From Zopfochytrium polystomum (taxonomy: Eukaryota > Chytridiomycota > Chytridiomycetes > Chytridiales > Chytridiaceae): DNA of 64,000 nucleotides. Position numbers and translations under genes: made by a program. Where the stretch lies: contig JAIVFJ010000013.1 in the NCBI GenBank assembly GCA_025765615.1, forward strand, positions 434,001 to 498,000, written 5' to 3'. Shown here piece after piece: positions 22,785 to 33,581 of the stretch; position 1 is the stretch's first letter, and each line of letters begins with the position of its first letter. The notes beneath the pieces were generated by a model. That model was not told where the DNA came from and did not search any database. It saw only the letters and a list, made by a program, of their open reading frames with translations.

Positions 22785-23704
22785 AAAAAGTGTCGTGACG
22801 TACGCACACACGGGAGCCCTCGGATTTTTTTCGGCAAAACCTTGCAGTGTTACAGCTAGTAGAAGGACGTAGACAGACCAGCACACTGGTCTGTCAGCGT
22901 CCTCGGAGTGACAGCCATCCAGACGCTCCACAAGCTCCTCCACGAGCGGATCCTTAGTCCGCAGAGACTGACAAACAGATATAATCGAAGCAAAATGTGA
23001 ACCGTAGGCCCGCCGACAGACAGACAGAAGCAAGCCGACAACGCGCAGATTCATGCCCGAGGCCAAGACCGCCAGACAGGCCTCAGCAAACCCGCCCGGC
23101 CCGAAAAAACTCGTGATCTCCCCCGCCCCTTGCCTGTGTCATATTGATTAACGTCATTGCGAGGGACAAACCGACCCGACGGCAATTGGCACCTGACGGG
23201 GAGCAGACAGACAGGAAGACAGACAGGAACGCTCTACATTCAGACAGACAGACAGACAGGCAGAGCACCATCCAAAGACAAACAGCCAATCCAGGCAAAC
23301 AGCCAATGCAAGTTTTTTAGCAGTTCTCCTCCAACTGTCCAACAATTGGCCACCGCCCACCGCCTTTTGAGTTTCGCGGCTTACAGATCGATGAAATGAC
23401 GGGCGACGATGATCCACAAGGAAGGCGTAGATCAACATCGACAGCGAGCCCCAAATAACGAGGCGCAAGTTTGAGACGAGGAGACAGAGGAGACAGAGGA
23501 GAGAGAGAGAGAGATATAGTGTCAGAACGCGAAAGTGTTCGGGCGAGTGTCACAGAACAAACCGTGGAGAAAGAGTGAGAGAGAGAGAGAGAGAGAGCAA
23601 ACTACCGAACGAGAGAGAAGAGCAGAGAGAGAAACTACAAAAGAAAAACCAACAACAAAAGCAGAAATAAAAGCGAAAGGCAAAAGAAGAACAACCTCGC
23701 CCCT
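22785..23704. other. Intergenic region with CAGA and GA repeats
   Basis: This lies between the transposon and the GH36 stop codon. It contains CAGA-type repeats (about 23208-23262) and GA/GAGA tracts (about 23482-23620). A 104-codon minus-strand open frame at 22752-23066 overlaps the transposon end and has no recognisable motif. No gene is supported. Confidence 0.5.
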
Positions 23705-26700
23705 TCACGCCGTGACGAACCGCAACGTTACAGTCACGTCGCCCACGACCTCCTTCCCGCTGTCAACCTCCAGGATGCCCGTCCCCGGCGACCACCGCGC
23801 CGATGGCGACGAAGACGCAGCCGTCAGGCCCTCCAGCGACGACCCGAGGGTGGTGCCGTTCACCTCCACTGCCACCACTTTGCCCGCGCTCGCCGGCCCG
23901 ACGTAAAACCCAATCACCCCAGACACCCACACCGTCGCGCGATACTCGGCCGTCGACTCGGTGCCTGACAGCGTCCAGTTCGAGATGGCCGCGCCGCCGT
24001 TGAGCTGAATTGTTGTTGTTTTTCGTTTGGAAGCGGGGCGTGTGGGCGGCGGCTGGCGTTAGAGCCAATGGTCGACTTCGAGGATGCCCGCCAACGCATC
24101 CCCTACAAACACCCACACAAACCCAACACACACGCAAAACACGCTCACCTTTCCAAGAAGCCCCAGGCACGCCACTTCAACCCCGACCGGAGCACCCACG
24201 ATCGGCGCAAACGACACGACCTCGGCGTCCCCAGACTCGAGCAACACCGGCACCGCCTTGCCCGCCGGCACGACCCTCGCGACCTGGGCGCGGCCGAACC
24301 ACGCCACCACGTCGCCCGCGCCCGCCGCATTCTTTGCGGCCGCCTCCGGCGCAACCCACGCCGCCGCGGGCGTGCGGTCGGCCGGGTCACCAAGGCAGTT
24401 AAACACGCCAACGACCTCGACCCCGGCGCCGTCGCCACCACCACCGACATTCGCGTTCACGTTCCGCACCGCCAGCAGCGACGCCCCGGCGGCGGCCCGC
24501 GTCGGGTCGACAAACACCGCCCCCGAGGCGCCGTCCAGCCGCGCCGGCGACGCCGCGCCGCCGGCCCCGCGGCACCGCAGCCCGCGCCCGCCCGCCGTCA
24601 GCGCCCGCAGCAGGCCGCCGTCGTGCGACCCGGGCTTGTCCGACACGTACACCGGCCCGCCGCTCACCGCCCGCGCGCACCCGTGCAGCCACCCGTACGT
24701 GTGGACCGAGTGGAACATGTCCCAGTCGAGGATCGTGCGGCCCGCGGAGAAGGTGCCGAGCATGAGCGTGTTGATAGCGTTTGTGTAGACGTGCCACGTG
24801 TGCGAGGCCGGGCGGGCTGTTCGATTACGGTGGAGGGTGAATGGTGCGTCGAAGAAAGAAAGAACAAAACGAAAAAAAAAACATTGCTCACCAGGCCAGA
24901 AGTCGTCCGAGTTGCGGAACGTGTTTTGCCACTCGCGCTGGGCAGAGCCCGAGCCGAGCTTGCCGAGAATCGAGTCGAAGATGATGTTGGGGCTGTGCGA
25001 CATGCACCAGACCGCGGGCTTTTTTTTGAGGGGGTAAGTGAAAACGGAAACACGAAGGAAATAAGGAAAGTCTCGCTATACCATTTTGCTCGCCTGCTCG
25101 ATCATGGCCTTTTGGTATGCGGCCCAGAGCCTGTCCGAGTCTTCAGGAACGAGATCGTCGAAAAAGGCCTGATGGTGAACAAGAGAGTCCCCAGAAAAAG
25201 GGAAACCGCCATACTCAGCTCAGCCTGCAATTTTGGTAATACAGCAAAAGAAGAAAGGGGCCGGGGAGGAGAATCATCCAAAAACAAAAGCTATACCTGG
25301 TGGTCAACCTTTACGAAATCGACGCCATTGTCGCGCAAGTACTGGTGCATCTCCTCATAAAAGCTGCTGACATCGACCGCGTCGACGACATGCAGGACCG
25401 ACCCGTCTCTCTTTGTGACCTTGGTCAGCTTGTACTTTTTGCCGATAGGCCCGTCGGGGCTCACGCCGTTCCAGCAGCCGATCAGCGTGTGCCACACGCC
25501 GACGTACTTGACGCCCTTTTCCTTGAGCGCGCGGCAAATGTCGAGGCCGTTCGGGAACTTTTCCATGTCGGGCAGGATCGACACGAGCTCCTGCTTGTAC
25601 TCCGAGTCCTTGTTGTTGTAGTCTTGCCACCCGTCGTCGATCAGCACCACCTCGACGGGGATGCCGACGCGGTGCAGTTCCTCGACGCCCGCGAGCACTT
25701 TGGCTTCCGTCACTTCTTTGTAAAAGGCGTCCCACGTGCTTGCGCGACACGAACGGAAGAGGAGGGAATGAGAACTCAAAAAGAAAGGGTGGGCGGGGGG
25801 AGCGATCAAACCACTCACCACCACGCAAAGTAGTCCCAAATCTGGCTCGGCGGGTTCGCGGCCACCGACGCCGGGATGGCGGAGCCCACGACGTCGACGC
25901 CGCCGTTCACCTCACGCCGAATCGCCTCCGCCGCGGCGCCGAGCACCCCTTGCACGTCGTCGCCGACGCCCACATACACCCTGTACCCCTCCGCGGCGCC
26001 GCCGACAACGTGGCGGTCGTCCCAGTCCAGCGTCAACGCCTCCGCGGCGTCCGCACGCAGGAACCCCGGCGGGAACGGCACCACCACGACCACCCCGCCC
26101 GCGCGCGTCTGCGCGACAACCACCTGCACCGCGCGCCGCTTCGCAGAGTCGCTCTCGACGTGGAATTGGGACTCCCCCGCGCGCCCCTCCAGCCACCACA
26201 GCTGCGACCGCTCCACCACCGCGTGCTGGGCCATGTCGGCCACCGACAGCGTCGGTCGCGCAGACCCGCGCGGAAACGTCAGGATCGCCTGCGATGGCGC
26301 CGTCGGTGAGGCTGGGAGGACGCGGGTGCTGTGGCCGTCCGAGGGCGTGATGACCAGCGCGCTGGTGGCGTCGGCGGGGTGCACGGCGTCGCCGACTATC
26401 ACCGTTGCCGATTTGCCGTCTGGTGAAAAAGTGCGTGTGTAAGGGGAGGAAGGGGTGTTTGTTGAAGTGGGAAGGTCAAAGGAAAGACGAGGGGGGGAAA
26501 TGGGAAGTGGGGGATACGTCACTTGGGACCCACTCCTCGTGGCCGTCGTCAAACACTAGGCGGAATGCGACCGTGCACGACTCGTGCGCGGCGACCTCGC
26601 CCTCGAAAAAGTGCTCTGCGAGCGGCGCGCTGCCCGTCAGCCGCGACACGGATGCCGGGCGGGCAGCGTCGGCGGCGGCCCCCGCCGCAGCGACCGCCGC

Positions 26701-26910
26701 CAGGCGCACCACGGTCGTCGTCCCGCCGGACAGCGGCGTGATGTGGGCCTCGCAGTGCGACGGGGGGGAGGACGACGACGATGGCGGCAGGGCGGCGTAG
26801 ACGGCGACGGGCAGCAGCGTGCCATCGGCGGCGGCCTCCAGGCGAACGGTCGACTTTGCGGCGGGGCGCGCGGCGGCGACGAGCACGCGGCCCGTGATGG
26901 TGGCGGACAT
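23705..26910 (-). CDS. GH36 raffinose synthase / alkaline alpha-galactosidase (Sip1-like), seven exons
   Basis: Exons 26910-26523, 26419-25819, 25738-25297, 25168-25082, 25018-24892, 24816-24149 and 24004-23705 join in phase to about 870 residues. An N-terminal beta domain is followed by YFAWWCTWDAFYKEVT, VLIDDGWQDYN and VDFVKVDHQ (nucleophile Asp475). These are followed by PAVWCMSHSPNII and RNSDDFWPG (acid/base Asp544 or Asp545), SHTWHVYTNAINTL, and SGGPVYVSDKPGSHD. This motif order is that of the raffinose synthase/Sip1 branch. Its members either transfer galactose from galactinol or hydrolyse alpha-galactosides at neutral to alkaline pH; which applies cannot be read here. No signal peptide is visible, so it is probably intracellular. 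It is oriented the same way as the GH35 gene downstream and points away from the sugar transporter. Confidence 0.92.
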
Positions 26911-26946
26911 TGGGTGGGTGTAGGTGCTGTTTGTCTGCTGAGGTCT

Positions 26947-26982
26947 CTGTGCGTCTGTCTGTCTGTCTGTCTGTCTGCGAGT
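26947..26982. repeat. (TCTG)n microsatellite upstream of GH36
   Basis: TCTG repeats (CAGA on the coding strand) lie about 40-75 bp upstream of the GH36 start codon, in the expected 5' UTR or promoter. Confidence 0.85.
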
Positions 26983-27061
26983 CTGCTTGTCCCAATTCAA
27001 TTTGCTTAATTTTTTTTATTCCGAATTCTCCTGTTGTCGTTTCTTTCGCGCTCTCTCTGTC

Positions 27062-27126
<65 letters not shown>

Positions 27127-29236
27127 GCGTGCAGCCAGTCCTGTTCAAGTGAGCTGCCACCCCTCGCCCAGCTTTTTTCGGTCGTTGTCTCCCCAAAGCC
27201 ACAGGCCTTCAGGACTGTCGTTCGCTCCCTCACTCCGCTTTTTTCAAACTCACACATACACACTCTCTCGGCTGCTCGCCATTCGCTGACTTCCCTCAAT
27301 TCTCAAGTATTGGTCACTCAAACTCTACTCGCGACTGTCTCCCCCACCCTCTCTTGATGCGTATGCCTGATGCTCTGGCTCACGTGCTCCACAATGCCAG
27401 GCTTACAACATTATACCGTAGCACCTGACGTTGTTTGACTCCGCAATGTGGCAAACAAAGGCGGAACGACCGAAACCGAGGGAGAGGAAGGAAGACAGAG
27501 AGAGAGATCTGTGCAAACAACAACGACTGGCTCGATGGATATGCGTCGACGCGGAAGACAGCTAGCTCGGCTCTAGCAAATTTTATTGATTGGTTCCCTA
27601 AAAATTTAAATGAATTGTGCGGAAAACTATACTTTTTTCTTTTGCATGCATGGACAAAACAGCCGAATCCCGCCTCGGCAAAAAGTGATTGGATTTCCAA
27701 AATATTTCTGCCGAGAAGTGAAGGCTTCTTCGTGGATTGGTGCGTGGAGGAGAGAGAGACAGTGTTCTCAGGACACGCACACACACACACACACACATCG
27801 AGCCGACCGCCCCCCTGGGATGCCTGGCCGGAGATCTGATCTGCAAATCGCAAAAAAAAAAATTGCAACGAAAAATGGAGTAAAATCGAAGACAGACATT
27901 CCAGCTGTCTTTGACGCTTTCAATTGATCGGAACATGGATTTTTCTCCCCGTTCGAACACTTGGCGAAAAATTTAACCGAAGCGTGGCGGGTGTGGTGGT
28001 TTGGGGCTCTTATGCAACAATTTTCTTGTGTTTTTTCTTTTTTGGTTAGATTTTAAAGTTTATTGAGATAATGTCAAAACGTGGAGGCTACTCTCTCCCT
28101 GACGTAAGAGGAAGAAAATTTGCTCTGCAAATTCAAGGATGTTGTTTATTGTTTGCTTCCCTTCGCACGGTAAGCAGAAATAAGGAAAAGGAAAAGGCGA
28201 AATTTTCCTCTCCTTTGTGTTAATGCAACAATGGCTGCCAAGAAAAAAAGAGAAGCGTCATCTGACCTCCTGACCTCGGTCAACTTGGGAGCCGAAGCCA
28301 ATCGGCGCCGGAATCCGCGGAGACAGACAGACAGCTTGCGGTTGACATCCGTGACACTCCCAGACCCTCTCGCAAACAGAGCGACCGACAGAGTGAGAGA
28401 CAGACACTCCACGTGTGGGGTGTGACAGCCAGTTACATTAGACCGATGCAGACGGCGAGAAACAGACTGGCGAGAAGCCCCAACATTTTTTTTTCTTTGT
28501 TTTTGTTATTTTTCCCTTTCGGCTTGGATGGGCCGAAGCTTTTGAGGTCAGTGGGATTGAGAGACAAAGGACAATCTAGAGAGACTGACCGCTGATCCTC
28601 CTTGGACGGAGTCAGCTGATGGTGATGATGACGATGGCGAGAACGTCATGAGTTGTATCTGCTAGACAGAGAGAGCAAGGAAGAGAGTGAGAAAGGGAAA
28701 CAGAGAAGAGACAGATCAGGAGAGAGAAGTGTGTGAGTGTGTGTGTGTGTATCCGCAGAGGGGGGCTGACCTCAGCTCGATCCTCTCTGCTTGTCCGTTC
28801 CAAGTGACATGCAGCCGCTGTGGGGGCCAGCGTGACAGCGTCATACGCTTGAACGGGTGAGCGACAGAGCCGCGAGGCGCGTGCGAGCAAACAACAGTGA
28901 CAGACAGAGAAACAGAAATGCGAAAATCGAACAAGAACTAAAAATTTTCCCCGTTTGGGAGAGGTGGGAGAGAGATAGAGACGAGGACAGAAGAGTGAAA
29001 TAGTGCGAGGAAAAGGGCACGGTGACAGCGCCCCAGACAGGGGAAAATCGCTCGTCTGACGCGGTTTTTGTCGTGGGGGAAGGGGATCTGTCTCTCGTCC
29101 ATTTCTTAACGCCCGCTCTCCAATACAATTGCACGCTCTGTCTCTCCCTCTCTCTGGCTCTCTCTCGCTTTCTCTCTGTCTCTCTGTCTCTCTGCCTACC
29201 TGCTGTTCGCCGCCCACCCCACCTCTTTCCGCCCGC
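26983..29236. promoter_or_regulatory. Divergent intergenic region between GH36 and hexose transporter
   Basis: About 2.3 kb separate two divergently transcribed genes, so both promoters should lie here. It holds a (CT)n tract at about 27046-27123, an (AC)n run near 27775-27798, a (GT)n run near 28736-28751, CAGA repeats near 28321-28405, and another CT tract at 29140-29190. No protein or RNA gene is recognised. Confidence 0.5.
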
Positions 29237-29244
29237 TATATAAA
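29237..29244 (+). promoter_or_regulatory. TATA box of the hexose transporter
   Basis: TATATAAA sits in GCCCGCTATATAAAAACC about 150 bp before the start codon, after a CT-rich stretch. The position and context fit a core promoter. Confidence 0.6.
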
Positions 29245-29389
29245 AACCAAGCATCCCATACGTTCGCACCCTTCTTTCATCCTCACATTCAGCGCGGCAT
29301 CTTTCCCCCGCCTTCTCCCACACTCAACCTAATCGACGCATAGAGTAGCCGCCTTTCCGTCTCGGCTACACCTTCAACAACACGCAACA

Positions 29390-31047
29390 ATGGCGGGATC
29401 CGACAGATGGATTCTCTACCTGATTCTAGCGCTCGTGTTTATCAACTCGGCGAACGTGAGTGCCCCCCCTTCCACGCGTCCGCCACCCCTCGCCACATTG
29501 GCTGATTGTCCCACTTCGCACTTCTAACATCTACCTTGCTTCTTGATTTTTTCCACAAACTCTTTTATCAACAGAACGGCTATGACGGTTCCATGTTCGG
29601 TTCCGTGCTCACTTTCAAAGAGTTCAAGTCCTACTTCGGTACCAACGGTGATGACTCGATTACCTCCAACCTCGCCTCCATCATCAACGTCGGCAACATT
29701 GTCGGCGGCTTCATTGCCGGCCCTGTCATCGACTTCCGCGGTCGCCGTGTCGCTCTGGCCTTCGGCTGCGTCCTCGTCATTGTCGCCTCCATCATCCAGG
29801 GCACCACCACTGGCGCGTCCCAGCTGACTGGTGGCCGTTTCCTCGTCGGCGTCGGTGTCACCATCTGCGTCTCTGCCGCCCCCATCTTCGTCGCCGAACT
29901 GTCGCAGCCCGCCGTTCGCGGAACCCTCGTCGGTCTCTACAACTGCTTCTGGTACATTGGTTCGTTCGCGTCGCGTGTGACCGTCGTCGCCCTCGCCAAC
30001 TACTCCGGCGATGCCAAGTGGCGTATCCCCCTCTTCCTGCAAATGACCCCCTGCGCCATTGTCCTCCTCACCGTCTGGTTGCTCCCGGAATCCCCGCGTT
30101 ACCTGATGTTTGTCGGCAAGGAGAAGGAAGCCACCGACATCATTGCCCGCTTCCAGGCCGACGGCAACACCGAAGACCCCCTCGTTACCGCCCAGATTGC
30201 CGAAATGAAGGAGGAAATTGAGCGCGAGAAGATGTACCGCCCCGACACCGTCATTGGCTCGCTGAAGGGTGCCCTGTCCCTGTTCACAAAGCGCTCCTCC
30301 CTCCACCGCCTCGTCCTCGCCTGGATGATCGCGTGGTTCCCCGGTGTCAACATCATCTCGTACTACTTCTCGCTCATCTACGAGGGTGCCGGTATCACCG
30401 ACGCCGCCACCAAGCTCTGGATCCAGCTCGGCGTCGACATTGCCTCCTTCTTCGCCGCCGTCGCCGGCTCGCTGTTCCTCGTCGAACGCTTCGGTCGCCG
30501 CCCCATGGCCTTCCTCGGTGTCACCTTCACGGTTCTTGGCATGCTTATCATCGGTATCGCCGTCATGTCCCTCCAGAACTCAAAGGACGAAAAGGGCACC
30601 GCGCACAACTCGACCGCCTCCGTCTTCGCCGTGCTCGCCGTCTACCTGATCCAGATAGGCTTCTCCATGAACTGGACCCCGCTGCAGGCCCTGTACCCAA
30701 CCGAAATCTGGTCTTTCGCCCTCCGGGCCAAGGCTGTCGGTGTCACGAACATCTTCTGGGGTACCTCCGGTTTCCTGTTCAACTATGTCAACCCCCTCGG
30801 CATCGGAAACCTGTCGTACAACTACTACTGGGTCCAGGCCGGCTGGAACGCGTTCTGGTACGTCATCGTCTACTTCCTCATGGTTGAGACCAAGGGCCGC
30901 ACCCTCGAGGAGCTCGACGAGATCTTCGCCTCGGCCAACCCTGTCAAGGAGTCGCTCAAGCCCTTCACCACCATCAACGAGAAGGCCGGCGAGGTCGCCG
31001 TCGCCAGCTCCTCGGAGGGTGCCGACATTGCGGTCAAGAAGGCTTAA
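29390..31047 (+). CDS. MFS hexose transporter, two exons
   Basis: Exon 29390-29455 (22 codons, first membrane helix) and exon 29575-31047 join in phase across a GTGAGT...CAACAG intron to give 512 residues. The protein has the sugar-porter landmarks: NGYDGSMFGS in the first loop, DFRGRRVAL after helix 2, ELSQPAVRGTL, PESPRYLM at the end of helix 6, ERFGRRPM, QALYPTEIWS and ETKGRTLEELDEIF. About 12 membrane helices are evident. It should import hexoses across the plasma membrane by proton symport. The coding sequence is strongly C-ending in codon third positions, as expected of a highly expressed gene. Its neighbours, two galactosidases, suggest uptake of released galactose or glucose. Confidence 0.95.
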
Positions 31048-32501
31048 GGAGAAGAGATCGACCGCGTGTTTTGGGGCTAACCTCGTTTTAGCCACACGCA
31101 TTCGCCTTTTTTAGATGTCCTCACACTCCTCTTCGGCCTGAAACCAGAACAAAAAAATCCAACTGCTCCAGCTGTCTCCCCAACCTTTCTATGAATTTTT
31201 GAAATTGTTCTTTTGAGATTCTTGGTTGTCAGCATTGTCTGTACTTCCGTTAATCCTCCTTGAGCGACACGTTGAATCAACCCTGTTTTGTTGTTATGAT
31301 TGTAAAGTGGACCCGCTTTCTTCTTTATGCCCTTGACCTTACTTTTTTCACCACGCCCTTCCTCTTCCTTTCCACTATCACGGCCACTGACCTTCCTCCA
31401 TTAACCCGCCCTCCGTCGAGTATGTAACGTGAGGAGGTGAAAAGCAGTCTTTGGTCTCCGATGGTTTGGAAAGACCACTTTTGTGGACCTCTTCTCACGC
31501 CATTATCTTAAGAAAATTGGAAATCGTTTGACTTGAAGTCCTCACTGTGGCCCTTTCCCCGTTTCATGCCTTGTTGCTTACCCACAAATTTTCTCTTCCT
31601 CTCCCATGCGACTTGCGCCTTGACCTCCTTTCAGAACGGAAACAACAGAAGAAAAAAAAAAAAACAAACAAAATGGTACTGAGAGGCAATGGAGATCGTG
31701 CCCCTTTTGTTCGAAATGTGACATGCGCCGCCTCAGAAGACGCGCTGCACCCGCTGTCGACACGCCTCTGTGCGGCGCAACAAATCGACCTGCCACAAAG
31801 TCGCTGCTGAGAGAGAGCCCTGCTGCGCGCAAGAGCAAACTTAAGAAGGTCTCCTTGATTTCTTATGATTGTCTTGTTTTTTTTTTTTTTTGTGAAGTGC
31901 CGATCTTTCGGGAGGGCTGAGGCGAATAAGTTGGCTTTCCTTTTTTTGGCCTCTCTTTTTTTCCCAGCTGTGAAAAAAGACGAACCGCCTTGCTTTAAGG
32001 GTGGTCTCGATATCCTTTCTCCAAGGTAGAAAACATTAATGTGCTTCACTCCAGCAAAGATCGCGGGCCGTGGTTCTCCCATTGCAATTGCTGGACGCCT
32101 TAGCTACGTTTTATACCAAGATCCACCAAGTAGCAGGAATGAGGAATCAAAACATTGCGCTTGCGCTGAGTAAGAGGGACAAGCCAGTTTGACCTTAACC
32201 ACTGAGCAACTCAAGCTGACACCAGTGTGAGAACAACTGTCAATTATGTGTTTTAAGGCCGCTAGCTCCGCAACAGCGGGACAGCTCTTGGTACATCGTC
32301 GCACCAGTGGCAAAACACACATGACTCACAAAGAGCTGCTCTGGTTCCATTGTCAACTTTGCCGCTGTTCTTAAGCCCCACTTGGTGTAAAAGGGGGTCG
32401 CTCATCTTTCTGCTACACACCACTCTCACTCCTCACACTGAGAAAAAGACAAGTGGTACTCTCCCACCTAAGGATCGGCAGTTAAGATAGGATAGTATAA
32501 G
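31048..32501. other. Intergenic region, no gene seen
   Basis: This is the 3' flank of the transporter. Minus-strand open frames near 31564-32082 have no recognisable motif. Near 32193-32225 the minus strand contains a tRNA A-box-like stretch (TTGCTCAGTGGTTAAGG), but no full cloverleaf forms. Confidence 0.4.
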
Positions 32502-33576
32502 TGTGAGACTGTGCTCTCTAACTCCTCACCTAGGGCCAAAGGTTTACACTAGAGCATGGACCTAAATACCAAACCTGACTAATGAAAAGGAGCAAAAGGA
32601 GGGAATCTAGGAGCACTAGACAGGAAAGTGTGCTTGGAGTCTTAAACACCCCAAGAAAAAAACAAATAAATCTCAAACACAAAAAAGAGGGGTTTCTCAC
32701 ACCAACGCATGAAACAAGCACAATCTCAAAAGAAAGCATAATCCTCTGGTGCAAGACACAGAAGGGTTTCATCTGGGGCACAAGGCCGAAGCCAAGTTAG
32801 ACCAGAGACAGAACTGACTGTGGGACTGTGCTCTCTAAATCCTCACCCTGGGCTATGGGTGGCAATTAGCGCAATGACCAGAATACCAATCCTGAAAAGT
32901 GAAAGTGGGCAAAAGGAGATGTCTAGGGGCCACTAGACAGGACAATGTATTTGGAAGAGTTTCTTTGTGTTTCCTGGGATTCTTAAGACTCCAAATACAT
33001 TGTCCTGTCTAGTGGCCCCTAGACATCTCCTTTTGCCCACATTCACTTTTCAGGATTGGTATTCTGGTCATTGCGCTAATTGCCACCCACAGCCCACGGT
33101 GAGGATTTAAACTCTCTTACTACACACAAAGAGTAGACTCTCACACTCAGACCAAAGGCAACTGTGAAAAGGTGTCACACTAGTAAAGAATGTGCAGAGT
33201 TCTCTGGTCCATGACAGGAAACCTGGTAACTATGCTGGAGGCGCAAGAGGCAGCAAGCTCCAGGAGCAGCGCTAAGTGCAGCACTTCAGAGGAGGACAGT
33301 GGCCAGATTCCAGTCTGTTGAAGCCACCATCATGGAGCAAAGCCCCCTCTCTGTCAAAGACAAGCTCTAAGTTGGAGGGGGTTGGACACAGAGGGCAAAC
33401 ACAAGGAACAGTTTGTGTACAGAGCTGTCTGTTGAATTTAAATCAGAACTGATTTCCACTTAACAGAACCAGACTCAACTTGTCTCACTCCAAGGAGAAG
33501 CTCCAACTCAATCCAAGGAGGGGGCACACAGGGGTGGGAGACAGTGGGATTCTTCTTACTTCATCCTGCTAGGACA
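32502..33576 (+). mobile_element. TGTGAG-family element, copy X2, with nested palindrome
   Basis: It begins TGTGAGACTGTGCTCTCTAA and follows the same family as 58554-60740. At 33576 it reaches the block AGGACACAGAC, which is also present near 59280. A second shorter unit of the family (about 32820-33145) lies inside it and forms a long palindrome. It has no coding capacity. It directly abuts the LINE copy starting near 33582. Confidence 0.7.
32836..33109. repeat. Large palindrome: two 120-bp arms, 34-bp spacer
   Basis: Arms 32836-32955 and 32990-33109 are near-perfect reverse complements. The arm sequence is the head of the TGTGAG element family, so the palindrome resembles two heads fused in opposite directions, like a hairpin MITE. 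Confidence 0.9.
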
Positions 33577-33581
33577 CAGAC

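Noticed and set aside
22752..23066. 104-codon minus-strand ORF beside the transposon
   Set aside because: No recognisable motif and it runs into the transposon inverted repeat.
31564..32082. 172-codon minus-strand ORF in the transporter 3' flank
   Set aside because: Contains homopolymer-encoded runs and no family signature; no splice or start support.
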